24,582 nt of DNA from 2-01-FULL-49-22 sp964639445 (GTDB taxonomy: Bacteria > Patescibacteriota > Saccharimonadia > Saccharimonadales > UBA10212): positions 1 through 24,582 of the forward strand of contig CAZXDA010000005.1 in assembly GCA_964639445.1 (NCBI GenBank), read 5' to 3'. The notes beneath the pieces are model-generated. The model did not search any database and was not told the DNA's origin. It saw nothing but the letters and a program-made list of their open reading frames with translations. The position numbers and the translations under genes are program-made. This document shows, piece by piece, positions 1 through 7,122 of this stretch; positions within the stretch are counted from its first letter, which is position 1, and each line of letters begins with the position of its first letter.

Positions 1-96
1 ATAAATTAACAATTACCAATTTCCTATGTTTGATAAATGATAATTGAGAAATTAATGTGAAATGTGAAATGTTAAATGTGAATTGGAGTGACTTAG
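1..96. repeat. AT-rich intergenic stretch with short imperfect tandem words
   Basis: This stretch lies downstream of atpA and holds no gene that I can see. Around 54-86 the word AATGTGAA is repeated with small changes (ATGTGAAATGTGAAATG, then TTAAATGTGAATT). Similar degenerate tandem words, each with a different sequence, occur at other gene junctions in the window (3450-3480, 4589-4640, 15870-15900). No terminator hairpin is evident, so transcription may continue to atpG and atpD beyond the window edge; that is inference. Confidence 0.5.
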
Positions 97-1539
97 TCAT
101 GACTTGGCTCCGGGTGTGGTTATTATTTGCTCTTTAAGCTGATCTTTAACTGCCGGGTAATCAAGATCTGATTTAATAGCGGCTACTGCCTCGTAAGCCC
201 GGGCCTTTAAGGCCGGCACATTAAGCTCAATCGTCGGATCAGTCTCCAGTAAAACATCTAGCATTATCTGTTGGGCTAACAAGCTATAAGTTTCATTAGG
301 CGCCTGAGTTAAAAGTTCGTAAAACTGCCGGCCCCGAATAATGTCTTTTTGAGCGTTTAGGGCCAGTTCTGTACCAAATTGAGCAAATTCTTTAGCTTGA
401 GCATAAGCGGCCAGTGTTTGAATAACACGCTGGTTTTGCGCCTTTTGCCGGTCGTTATGGCCGCGTCCGCCAACCCTTGAGACACTCAAGCCAATATTGA
501 CGGCCGGTCGCAGCCCCTCGCGGAATACGGCCATATCTAAAATCCATTGGCCGTCGGTAATCGACATAATGTTGGTCGGCAAATAGGCCGTTATGTCGCC
601 GCCCTCGACCAAAACTAAGGGGATAGCAGTTAGGCACTTGTGGTTTGTGGCCAGTTTGCCGGCGCGCTCCAGCAGCTGTGAATGGGCATAAAAAATATCG
701 CCGGGGTAAGAATCGCGGCCCGGGCTAACGCCAGATAGCAAAGCAATTTCGCGATAAGCATGAGCGTGGCTGGTCAAATCATCATAAATCAGCAAGACGT
801 CTTGGGCGGCTTGTTGCCACAAGTACTCGCCCAGAGCACAGCCGACATAAGGCGCCAGGTAGCTTGTTACCAAAGAATCAAAAATGGTCGAGACCACCAC
901 AATGGCCTTTTCCATAGCTTTGGTTTCCGCCAATCTGGCCAGCAGGGTATCGATATCGCTTTCGCGCTTAGCAACTAAAACATAAATGACAATTTGGTCG
1001 GTGTTTTTTTGATGAATAGCCATCTGAGTTGCCAAAGTGGTTTTGCCGGACTTGCTGTCGCCAAGCAGCGCCATCCGCTGCCCGCGTACAATCGGGAAAA
1101 GGCCGTCAATTAATGTCACGCCGGTTTCCATTTGTTTATCCAGTAGTTCGCGGGCCGAGATGGGCGGAGCACCGTTAAAGATTGGCCACTCGGCATCAGC
1201 GGCAATCGGGCCTTTGCCATCCAATGGTTCGCCGTTGACTGAAATCACGCGACCAATAAAATCTTTGCCAACTTTGGTTGTCAATTTATCGGCCATGACT
1301 GTCGCCAACATGCCGGTTTTAAGATTGGCCGATCCAAGATGCAGCACCTGAGCTTCGTCTTCCAAAATATGCTGCACAAAGCCTTTGCTGCCGTTTTCGA
1401 AAATTATCAGCGCGTGAGAACTAACCGGCTGTAAACCCCGAATGTTAATTAGAAATTTATTAACAGAGGTAATCTCGCCCACCGGCCGGCCGCTGTCAAC
1501 CAAGCGTTGAAAGTGTTGGTTTTTACCGCTTTGCTGCAT
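97..1539 (-). CDS. atpA: F1Fo ATP synthase subunit alpha
   Basis: This is the non-catalytic nucleotide-binding alpha subunit of the F1 hexamer, on the cytoplasmic side of the membrane. At 480 residues it is a little shorter than the usual 500-510. An N-terminal beta-barrel domain covers roughly residues 15-85. The P-loop at 160-168 reads GDSKSGKTT where most alpha subunits have GDRQTGKTT. The alpha signature PGRDSYPGDIFYAHSQLLER and the arginine-bearing SVSRVGG motif are intact, which separates it from the beta subunit. The ATG start overlaps the end of atpH by 17 bases, so translation is probably coupled. The order atpF-atpH-atpA is the normal one; atpG and atpD would be expected to the left of the window. 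Assignment is secure. Whether the P-loop change alters nucleotide binding at the non-catalytic site is unknown. Confidence 0.97.
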   Translation of the reverse strand: MQQSGKNQHFQRLVDSGRPVGEITSVNKFLINIRGLQPVSSHALIIFENGSKGFVQHILEDEAQVLHLGSANLKTGMLATVMADKLTTKVGKDFIGRVISVNGEPLDGKGPIAADAEWPIFNGAPPISARELLDKQMETGVTLIDGLFPIVRGQRMALLGDSKSGKTTLATQMAIHQKNTDQIVIYVLVAKRESDIDTLLARLAETKAMEKAIVVVSTIFDSLVTSYLAPYVGCALGEYLWQQAAQDVLLIYDDLTSHAHAYREIALLSGVSPGRDSYPGDIFYAHSQLLERAGKLATNHKCLTAIPLVLVEGGDITAYLPTNIMSITDGQWILDMAVFREGLRPAVNIGLSVSRVGGRGHNDRQKAQNQRVIQTLAAYAQAKEFAQFGTELALNAQKDIIRGRQFYELLTQAPNETYSLLAQQIMLDVLLETDPTIELNVPALKARAYEAVAAIKSDLDYPAVKDQLKEQIITTPGAKS

Positions 1540-2014
1540 TGGCTGATTCCTTAATTAACTCCGCCAGATATTTTTCCTGACCTTTCAAATGGTCGCGCAG
1601 GCTCATGTCAAAAATTTTGTTGGGCGTACGCAGCACGCAGCCGGCGGCAATTGATGGCTGAAGACCGATAACCAGTAAAGTATAAGGATGGATGTTGGCC
1701 CTTAGCCAATCTAATATAGCGTCGGTTAAGCGCGGATCAGGATCGGCCGCAAAACTAATATGCAACACAGGTGCTGTTTTTAAGACGTTTTGCAGTTTAG
1801 CTTTAAGTTCAGTTCTTTGCGATTCAACCGCCAAATTAATTTGGTTATCGCTAGCCAGCAATGTAAGCAAACGCGTAATTCGGGGCAGCAGCGAATTATC
1901 GTCTTTAGATTTGGTACGAGCGGCAATAAAATAATCGTCCAGTGCGCCGATTTCGCGCAATAAACGATTAATATCCGCCTGCGAGGCGATGGACAACGAT
2001 AACTTAAGTTCCAT
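1523..2014 (-). CDS. atpH: F1Fo ATP synthase subunit delta
   Basis: This is a 163-residue protein between atpF and atpA, the standard place of the delta subunit (OSCP-like), which ties the peripheral stalk to the top of F1. Sequence conservation is weak, as is usual for delta. The N-terminal half is helical, and the C-terminal part contains the hydrophobic stretch PYTLLVIGLQPSIAAGCVLRT, close to the family's typical 'GGxxxxxxxxxxDxS' region (here followed by NKIFDMSL). It is slightly shorter than the common ~178 residues. The gene overlaps atpF by 11 bases upstream and atpA by 17 bases downstream, so all three are almost certainly cotranscribed and translationally coupled. The identification rests on gene order plus the C-terminal motif. 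Confidence 0.88.
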   Translation of the reverse strand: MELKLSLSIASQADINRLLREIGALDDYFIAARTKSKDDNSLLPRITRLLTLLASDNQINLAVESQRTELKAKLQNVLKTAPVLHISFAADPDPRLTDAILDWLRANIHPYTLLVIGLQPSIAAGCVLRTPNKIFDMSLRDHLKGQEKYLAELIKESANAAKR

Positions 2015-2633
2015 GTTTTATGTCCTCTATGATTGCCTGCTTATTCGCCTGCAACTCCGCTAATATGTAATCCAGCTGGTCGGACAAATCGATCTGATTA
2101 CCAATCGCTCGCAAGATGTAATGGTTAATAATACTAGCCATGTCTTTCTCAAACCGCTCCAGCACCTGCGCTTTTTGGGCTTCTGATTGAGTCTGCAGCT
2201 GCTCTTCCAAAAAGCGCCTTTGTTGCTCAATGGTAGTAATGGTTTTTTCAATCGAATCAAGCGCTACCTGTTTAGCGTCAGTAATTGATTGCTGGTATTT
2301 TTTGAATTCCTCTTGCAGCGTGCGAGTGATTTCAGAACGCATGTAATCATTCAGTTGAGTGGTGGTTTGACGCAGATCCTGCTGCAGGAACATAGCGTTC
2401 TCGCCCAGGATTTTTTCAAAGTGCAGCCGGCCGCGGTTGCGCAGCTCTTCGCGAAACTCCTCGTTAAAAATATGCTCTACGTCAGCTTTGGCTGATTTTT
2501 CCAACGTCTCCAGGGGTGTCTCTTTGCCCTTTTGAGAAACAGAGACTTTTTCAATCCGCCAAGCCAGCCAGATAAAGGCTGCGCAAGCGCTCAAAATGGA
2601 GCTTATAATCAGTATCAGCCCACCGCTATTCAT
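2004..2633 (-). CDS. atpF: F1Fo ATP synthase subunit b (peripheral stalk)
   Basis: At 209 residues this is longer than the usual 155-170 for subunit b. One N-terminal membrane helix (about residues 4-25, GLILIISSILSACAAFIWLAW) is followed by a long charged, Gln/Glu/Lys-rich helical region with coiled-coil character (about 40-170). This is the layout of the b subunit, which dimerises and holds F1 static against subunit a. It lies directly upstream of atpH with an 11-base overlap. The extra length is in the soluble part. Unusually, no atpB (a) or atpE (c) gene lies immediately upstream. The next gene is an unrelated-looking exported protein ending 15 bases away, so the proton-channel subunits must be encoded elsewhere. 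Assignment is by topology and position. Confidence 0.85.
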   Translation of the reverse strand: MNSGGLILIISSILSACAAFIWLAWRIEKVSVSQKGKETPLETLEKSAKADVEHIFNEEFREELRNRGRLHFEKILGENAMFLQQDLRQTTTQLNDYMRSEITRTLQEEFKKYQQSITDAKQVALDSIEKTITTIEQQRRFLEEQLQTQSEAQKAQVLERFEKDMASIINHYILRAIGNQIDLSDQLDYILAELQANKQAIIEDIKHGT

Positions 2634-2648
2634 TTTTGATGTTTATCC

Positions 2649-3434
2649 TTATAGTTTCAGTAGTAAATATACCCCAGAAAGCCCGATAATTAAAACCGCT
2701 GTGGCCGCCATAATTACTTGCGCCAGCCCAAACATAATCGAATGACGGCTCAAAGGATTACGGCCAATGGAAATCATACCGCTCCTGATGCCGCTAATCA
2801 GTAGCAGAGTGGATATTAATAATGTGATGCCAAAAATTGTCAGCGCCGCATAAACTCGCAGCACCGACACCTGCTTGCCGGCCAGCGTATCACTGATTTG
2901 CTGCAACACTTTGGGCACATAGGTGTCGCCGGCCTTAGCGATTGGATTTTCGCCTATAGCGATATTGACGTCAATGCGGCCAACGGCCGAACCATCGTTC
3001 TGACGTGTCAAAACATTTTTAGTGCCGTCAAAATCTCCGGCTGCCTGGCCTAGCATGGTTGGCTGGTTGCTTTTAGCCTTAGCCGCAATCCCATCAGCGC
3101 CTGACATAGATAGGTAATCCCCAGATTTAATCGGACCGTTTTGGTCGCTGATCAGTACCGGATAAGTGCCGGTAGTGGCCACATAGACTTGGGCGGTTGT
3201 CTTTTTAACGGTGACAGGCGCGGTAGAGGGATCCACTACTATACCGTAAATGCGGTGAGTATCATTAGCCGGAGCCAGCTCTACAGTATCAGCGCTGTTA
3301 CTACTTAAAGCTACAACTGAGCCGGGCTGCAAACTGCCGTTGGCCTTGTAGCCACGCACCACCGCATCAGCAAAAACCAGCGCATGTGATATTAAGATAA
3401 TTACTGATAGCGCAAGGGCAAATCGCCTGATCAT
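2649..3434 (-). CDS. Exported membrane protein with C-terminal GRNP hairpin, upstream of atpF
   Basis: I do not recognise a characterised family for this 261-residue protein. An N-terminal hydrophobic segment (about 5-24, ending before DAVVRGYK) looks like a signal peptide or anchor. An extracellular, Thr/Ala/Gly-rich beta-like region (about 25-185) follows, and then two membrane helices (about 193-217 and 232-258) joined by a short polar loop with IGRNPLSRHS. A helical hairpin with an R-[QN]-P loop resembles ATP synthase subunit c. However, the position 18 residues after the loop proline, where c carries Asp/Glu, is Thr, so it cannot act as a normal proton carrier. It sits where atpE often lies, 15 bases upstream of atpF. 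A perfect palindrome at 3482-3507 lies about 50 bases before its ATG, and a TATACT box lies close to the start. Function unknown. Confidence 0.7.
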   Translation of the reverse strand: MIRRFALALSVIILISHALVFADAVVRGYKANGSLQPGSVVALSSNSADTVELAPANDTHRIYGIVVDPSTAPVTVKKTTAQVYVATTGTYPVLISDQNGPIKSGDYLSMSGADGIAAKAKSNQPTMLGQAAGDFDGTKNVLTRQNDGSAVGRIDVNIAIGENPIAKAGDTYVPKVLQQISDTLAGKQVSVLRVYAALTIFGITLLISTLLLISGIRSGMISIGRNPLSRHSIMFGLAQVIMAATAVLIIGLSGVYLLLKL

Positions 3435-3481
3435 ACTTATGTTTAAGTATAAGTGAACAGCGAATAATGAACAATGAACAC

Positions 3482-3507
3482 AAATTACTTAACTAGTTAA
3501 GTAATTT
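3482..3507. promoter_or_regulatory. Perfect 26-bp palindrome, candidate MarR-type operator (site 1)
   Basis: The core is TTACTTAACTAGTTAAGTAA, and it stays perfectly self-complementary for three further bases on each side. It overlaps the stop codon of iscS and lies about 50 bases upstream of the exported membrane protein that leads into atpFHA. A weak promoter (TTGTTC, 17 bases, TATACT near 3445) lies between it and that start codon. Near-identical palindromes occur at 7084-7109, 11724-11749 and, inside iscS, 4106-4131. Alternative: an AT-rich 3'-end hairpin or dispersed repeat. Confidence 0.55.
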
Positions 3508-4623
3508 AGATAATAATTCAACAACCCTGTGTATATCTTCTTCTTGGGTTTGGCGGCCGAGGCTGAAGCGTAAGGTAGAACGAATCAGATTCTCGGGAAG
3601 CCCAACGGCAGCCAGCACATGAGACGGCTCTTGGCTGCTGGCGGCGCAGGCGCTACCGGTAGCCATCTGCACTCCCGCCTCATCCAGCTGCATCATTAAA
3701 CGCTCGTTATCATGTCCGGGAATGGTCACTGATAAAATGTGTGGCGCCACCGACTGGCGCGAGCCATTAACCACTGCTTGCGGCATTTTTTGCTCAAGCT
3801 CTTTTATAAATAGATTGCGTAGGCCGGCTACCCGCGCGGCTTCAGCTTTCCTTTGCTCTTGAGCCTGCTTAAGAGCAGTGGCCAAACCTATGCCGCCGGC
3901 TACATTTTCCGTGCCGGATCTGAGGTTAAATTCTTGTCCGCCACCGACAATCAGCGGCCTAATTTTGACTCCAGTTTTAACATACAGCGCACCGCTTTGC
4001 TTAGGGCCGTATATTTTGCCGCCATTAATACTCATTAAATCAACCCCCAGCCGAGAAACATGCATATCAAGATAATTAGGCGCTTGAGCAGCGTCGGTAT
4101 GGAATAAAATGCTTGACTTGTTAAGTATTTTGGCGATTTCGCGTAAGGGTTGGATAACGCCAAGCTCGTTATTAACCATACCAATACTTACCAGCACGGT
4201 TTTAGGGGAAATCATTTTCTGAAGCTGCTCCAAGTCGACTATCCCCCTCTTATCTACGGGTACGACCCGGTGGTTGAAGAGTTTGGCTGGTTCTAATACT
4301 GATTCGTGCTCAATGGCGCTAACTAAAACTTCGCCGTCCGGAAAATGGCGCATAATGCCTTGGATAGCTAAATTGTTGGCTTCGGTAGCACCCGCCGTGA
4401 AAACCACTTCGGCTGTTTTTGCTCCCAAAGCAGCGGCTACATCAGCGCGGGCAGCTTCTAAATCTTGGCGAACGCGGCGGGCGTCTAAATAAGTGGCGGA
4501 TGGATTGTAAAATCTATCTGTAAAGTAAGGCTGCATGACCTTAAAAACCTGCGGATCAACCGGCGTAGCAGCGGCATAATCAAGATATATGCCGTTTTCC
4601 GTTTGCCGTTTTCCGTTTGCCAT
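3493..4623 (-). CDS. iscS: Cysteine desulfurase (IscS/NifS class V aminotransferase)
   Basis: This is a PLP enzyme that takes sulfur from cysteine onto its own cysteine and hands it to Fe-S cluster assembly or tRNA thiolation. Of its 376 residues, the visible landmarks are LDYAAATPVDP (14-24), His106 in EHESVL that stacks on PLP, Asp177 in HTDAAQ, the Schiff-base Lys203 in NGGKIYGPK, RSGTEN (235-240) and catalytic Cys326 in TGSACAASS. The residue just before the lysine is Gly where most family members have His (xHK). The first 11 residues are encoded by a degenerate tandem repeat (GGCAAACGGAAAACGG words), so the N-terminus looks like a repeat expansion in front of the usual IYLDYAA start. No iscU lies nearby. 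It may also supply sulfur for tRNA 2-thiouridine synthesis. Confidence 0.95.
   Translation of the reverse strand: MANGKRQTENGIYLDYAAATPVDPQVFKVMQPYFTDRFYNPSATYLDARRVRQDLEAARADVAAALGAKTAEVVFTAGATEANNLAIQGIMRHFPDGEVLVSAIEHESVLEPAKLFNHRVVPVDKRGIVDLEQLQKMISPKTVLVSIGMVNNELGVIQPLREIAKILNKSSILFHTDAAQAPNYLDMHVSRLGVDLMSINGGKIYGPKQSGALYVKTGVKIRPLIVGGGQEFNLRSGTENVAGGIGLATALKQAQEQRKAEAARVAGLRNLFIKELEQKMPQAVVNGSRQSVAPHILSVTIPGHDNERLMMQLDEAGVQMATGSACAASSQEPSHVLAAVGLPENLIRSTLRFSLGRQTQEEDIHRVVELLSKLLN
4106..4131. repeat. Copy of the 26-bp palindrome inside iscS (site 4)
   Basis: The stretch contains CTTGACTTGTTAAGTA. It matches the copy at 11724-11749 (read on the opposite strand) at 24 of 26 bases by my count. 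It lies inside iscS and encodes about residues 165-173 (AKILNKSS). A coding-region copy argues either for a dispersed repeat or for an intragenic operator; chance cannot be fully excluded for an AT-rich motif, but the length of the match makes that unlikely. Confidence 0.5.
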
Positions 4624-4640
4624 ACGTTTACCGTTTTCCT
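4589..4640. repeat. Degenerate tandem repeat at the iscS start
   Basis: Words such as GCCGTTTTCCGTTT recur about four times with small changes (plus-strand reading), spanning the gap between tatD and iscS and running into the first codons of iscS. It is one of several junction repeats in the window, each with a different word. Replication slippage is the simplest explanation. Confidence 0.6.
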
Positions 4641-4641
4641 T

Positions 4642-5421
4642 TTACCGCAAGTTAAAGAGATTAATGGCGTTGGTGGTAGTGGCTTTGGTTAACTCTTCCA
4701 GATTTTCACCCCGTAATTTGGCTAGAAAATCCGCAATTGATAAAATGTGTTTTGGCTCGCACAGTTCGCCGCGGAAAGGCGCCGGCGTTAGAAAGGGGGC
4801 GTCGGTTTCTAAAAGCAACCGCTCAAGCGGCACATCTTTGGCAGCCTGTAGTTGATTGTGTTCTTCAGTAAAAGTCATGATGCCATTTAGGCCCACATAC
4901 AGCCCGCGGCTCAAGATTTCATCAAGATGTCCGACATGCGAGCTAAAGCTGTGTACCACGCCTCTTAAGTTTTTGTAGGAGTCAAAGATTTGCCAAAAAT
5001 CCTGCCAGGCGTCACGCACATGGAAAACAAACGATAACCCCAGCGCCAGCCCAACTTCAACTTGCGCCCGCAAGGCCGTCTGCTGGTCGTCTTTAGCGGA
5101 GATCTGCCGGTAATAATCAAGGCCGGTCTCGCCAATTGCTACCACTCTATGCATCTGGCCAAGTTTTTTAAGCTTCTTAGCGGCATGAGGGTCAGACAAA
5201 AACTGAGCGGCTTCATGCGGGTGAGCGCCAACGCTTACCCAGATATCCTTTTTTTGCTTTCTGGCTTTGGCTAAATCGGTGGCGGCTTGTGAGTCGGCAA
5301 GTGTAGTGCCAACACAAATAAATTTTTTTACGCCGTTAGAAGCAGCTGCCGCTAAAACCTGATTTTCGCGATCACGGAATTTCTCAAATTGAAGATGGCA
5401 ATGAGTATCAACAAGTTCCAT
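4642..5421 (-). CDS. tatD: TatD-family metal-dependent DNase/hydrolase
   Basis: This is a TIM-barrel hydrolase of the TatD/YcfH family, whose members are Mg-dependent 3'-exonucleases or repair nucleases. I chose the ATG at 5421, giving 259 residues, because the family begins with the metal-binding DTHCHL motif (here residues 5-10). The longer reading frame back to 5616 only adds sequence antisense-like in character and overlapping metG in another frame. Further motifs are GAHPHEA, GETGLDYY, FHVRDA, VHSFSS and LETDAPFLTP, which together supply the His, Glu and Asp metal ligands. The start lies two bases after the metG stop with no clear ribosome site of its own, so it depends on coupled translation. 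The metG-tatD pairing is widespread in bacteria, which supports both calls. Confidence 0.95.
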   Translation of the reverse strand: MELVDTHCHLQFEKFRDRENQVLAAAASNGVKKFICVGTTLADSQAATDLAKARKQKKDIWVSVGAHPHEAAQFLSDPHAAKKLKKLGQMHRVVAIGETGLDYYRQISAKDDQQTALRAQVEVGLALGLSFVFHVRDAWQDFWQIFDSYKNLRGVVHSFSSHVGHLDEILSRGLYVGLNGIMTFTEEHNQLQAAKDVPLERLLLETDAPFLTPAPFRGELCEPKHILSIADFLAKLRGENLEELTKATTTNAINLFNLR

Positions 5422-5423
5422 AT

Positions 5424-6860
5424 CTATTTTTGAGCCTTCGGGAATAGGGACTGCGGCAGAGGCTTGAGCACGCCGCTGGCAAAGACGCTTTGAATTTTGG
5501 CGGCTGTTTGGGGCATAAATGGGGCCAAAAGCGCAGCAATTTCCAGCAAAGAAGCCACTATGTAGGCCAAAACCTCTTGCAAGTGGGTGGCATCTTGGTT
5601 TTTGGCAACCTGCCAAGGTTTTGTCTCGTCAATGTACTGGTTTAGGCCTTTCACTTGCTCCCAGACCTCCTCCAATGCTCTGTCAAAACGACACTTTGCC
5701 ATAGCTTCTTGGTATGGCGCAATGTCGTGCTCGGGTTCGGGAATATTGCCAATCAAACCGTTCTGGTATTTTGTAATCATAGCAGCTGTACGCGAAACAG
5801 CATTACCGAGTTGATCAGCCAGCTCGTCATTATAAGCGGCTTCCATCCTTTCCCACGTAAAGTCGCCATCTTCATAAGCCGGAATGTGCCGGGTGAAGAA
5901 ATAGCGGGTAGCATCTATCCCAAAGCGTTCCACAACGTCTTTTGGCGCAATGACATTACCCAGCGTTTTGCTTATTTTCTGATGATTAATATTTACGAAA
6001 CCATGTACATAAAGCGTTTTTGGCAGAGGCAGACCAAGTGCCAGCAGCATTGCCGGCCAGATAGCCGCATGGAATCGCAAGATATCCTTGCCGATAACCT
6101 GCACATCTGCCGGCCAAAACTTTTTAAAATCAGCATGTTCCGGGTAGCCGAGCACGGTTATATAGTTCATTAATGCCTCGAACCAGACATACATAACCTG
6201 AGTCTCGTCTCCGGGTACGGCAATTCCCCAGCCAATCTTATTTTTGGGGCGGCTGATGCTTATATCTACCAAACCGGCGTTTAAAACAGATAAGATCTCG
6301 TTTTTGCGGCTGGCCGGGATGACTTTAAAGCTGTCAGATCCAATGGCTTTTCTAACGTCACCGGCAAAAGCCGAGACCTTAAAAAAGTAATTTTCTTCCT
6401 GTAATTTTTCGTAAGGCCGGTTATGGTCCGGACAGACACCTTTGTTGGCCTTGACTATCATCTCTGGGAAATACTCCTCGTGACCCACGCAATACCAGCC
6501 CTCATACGTGCCTTTATAAATATGCGGAGTTAATTTTTGCCATATAAGTTTAACTCTCTGTTCGTGACCGGGATCTGTTGTTCTGATAAAGCGGTCATTG
6601 CTGATGTTGAGCGTTTTTAAGACATCGCGAAAAGTTTGGCTCATTTGGTCGACAAATTGTTTGGGTGTGATTTTAGCTTCAGCGGCCTTTTCGGCAATTT
6701 TACCGCCATGCTCGTCTGTACCGGTAGAAAATAGAACTTCTTGGCCGAGTTGGCGGTGATATCTGGCCAGCACATCAGCGGCAATCAACTCCATACCAAA
6801 ACCAATGTGTGGCTGGTTGTTGACATAAGGAATAGAAGTGGTTACATAAAACTTGCTCAT
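5424..6860 (-). CDS. metG: Methionyl-tRNA synthetase
   Basis: This class I synthetase charges tRNA-Met. It is 478 residues long, a short form with no C-terminal EMAP/Trbp111-like tRNA-binding domain. The first signature is PHIGFG (17-22, HIGH motif), and the KMSKS loop reads KISKT (295-299). Between them are TGTDEHGGKIAE (47-58) and a reduced zinc-knuckle region: Cys124 in YCVGHEEYF and Cys143 in GVCPDH are visible, so at most a partial metal site remains. The anticodon-binding helical bundle fills the C-terminal third, with WERMEAAYNDELADQLGN at its start. The leader is short, and a divergent structured RNA begins 19 bases upstream on the other strand. metG is followed by tatD after two bases, as in many bacteria. 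Confidence 0.97.
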   Translation of the reverse strand: MSKFYVTTSIPYVNNQPHIGFGMELIAADVLARYHRQLGQEVLFSTGTDEHGGKIAEKAAEAKITPKQFVDQMSQTFRDVLKTLNISNDRFIRTTDPGHEQRVKLIWQKLTPHIYKGTYEGWYCVGHEEYFPEMIVKANKGVCPDHNRPYEKLQEENYFFKVSAFAGDVRKAIGSDSFKVIPASRKNEILSVLNAGLVDISISRPKNKIGWGIAVPGDETQVMYVWFEALMNYITVLGYPEHADFKKFWPADVQVIGKDILRFHAAIWPAMLLALGLPLPKTLYVHGFVNINHQKISKTLGNVIAPKDVVERFGIDATRYFFTRHIPAYEDGDFTWERMEAAYNDELADQLGNAVSRTAAMITKYQNGLIGNIPEPEHDIAPYQEAMAKCRFDRALEEVWEQVKGLNQYIDETKPWQVAKNQDATHLQEVLAYIVASLLEIAALLAPFMPQTAAKIQSVFASGVLKPLPQSLFPKAQK

Positions 6861-6878
6861 CTGTTCCAGTATAACAAA

Positions 6879-7071
6879 GCTCGCACCTTCTTTTCGGAGC
6901 CAACATTACTGCCTTGATGGTATCAGTTGTCAAAAGGCACAACCGCCTCGAGGACTTGCTTGCCAAATAGGCAAGCTTCAGACATCTCTCGGCGCCTGAT
7001 AGGAAGTTGTGCTTTTGGAACAACAGCTACCTCAGGGCTTTTGGTAGAGGTTCCTTAAAGAAGGTGCTCGC
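6879..7071 (+). ncRNA. Candidate rod-like structured RNA (~190 nt), family unassigned
   Basis: The intergenic region between metG and the NUDIX gene folds almost end to end. Pairings I can draw are: 6879-6893 with 7057-7071 (15 positions, 2 mismatches); GGAGCC 6896-6901 with GGTTCC 7047-7052; GCCTTGA(T)GGTA with TACCTCAGGGC; GTTGT...CACAAC (6927-6944) with GTTGTGC...ACAAC (7005-7023); CGCC/GGCG; and an apical hairpin GCTTGCC-AAATA-GGCAAGC (6958-6976). Four of these stems contain G-U pairs only when read on the plus strand; on the minus strand they would be A-C mismatches, so I place the RNA on plus. A TATAAC box at 6870-6875 is suitably placed. Length and shape recall 6S RNA, but I see no decisive 6S signature. 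It lacks RNase P and SRP motifs. A folded element or MITE-like repeat is the alternative. Confidence 0.45.
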
Positions 7072-7083
7072 ATTAGTCAAATC

Positions 7084-7109
7084 AAATTACTTGACTTGTT
7101 AAGTAATTC
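7084..7109. promoter_or_regulatory. Near-perfect palindrome, candidate MarR-type operator (site 2)
   Basis: The core is TTACTTGACTTGTTAAGTAA, one base pair off perfect symmetry in the half-sites. It lies 13 bases beyond the structured RNA and just after the stop codon of the NUDIX gene. On the minus strand a possible promoter (TTGAAT, 17 bases, TAATTT) overlaps it, which could drive the metG transcript; binding here would block it. The same core recurs at 3482, 4106 and 11724. Confidence 0.5.
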
Positions 7110-7122
7110 AAATGGAAAAATT

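Noticed and set aside
4642..5616. TatD with a 65-residue N-terminal extension
   Set aside because: The extension overlaps metG in another frame and precedes the DTHCHL motif that starts this family; the ATG at 5421 fits.
6775..7023. Minus-strand 82-codon frame overlapping the metG start
   Set aside because: It lies over the structured RNA and the first codons of metG in another frame, has no domain character and no ribosome site; an RNA explains the region better.
6879..7071. T-box or SAM riboswitch in a metG leader
   Set aside because: The T-box AGGGTGGnACCGCG sequence and SAM-riboswitch cores are absent, and G-U pairs favour the strand opposite to metG.
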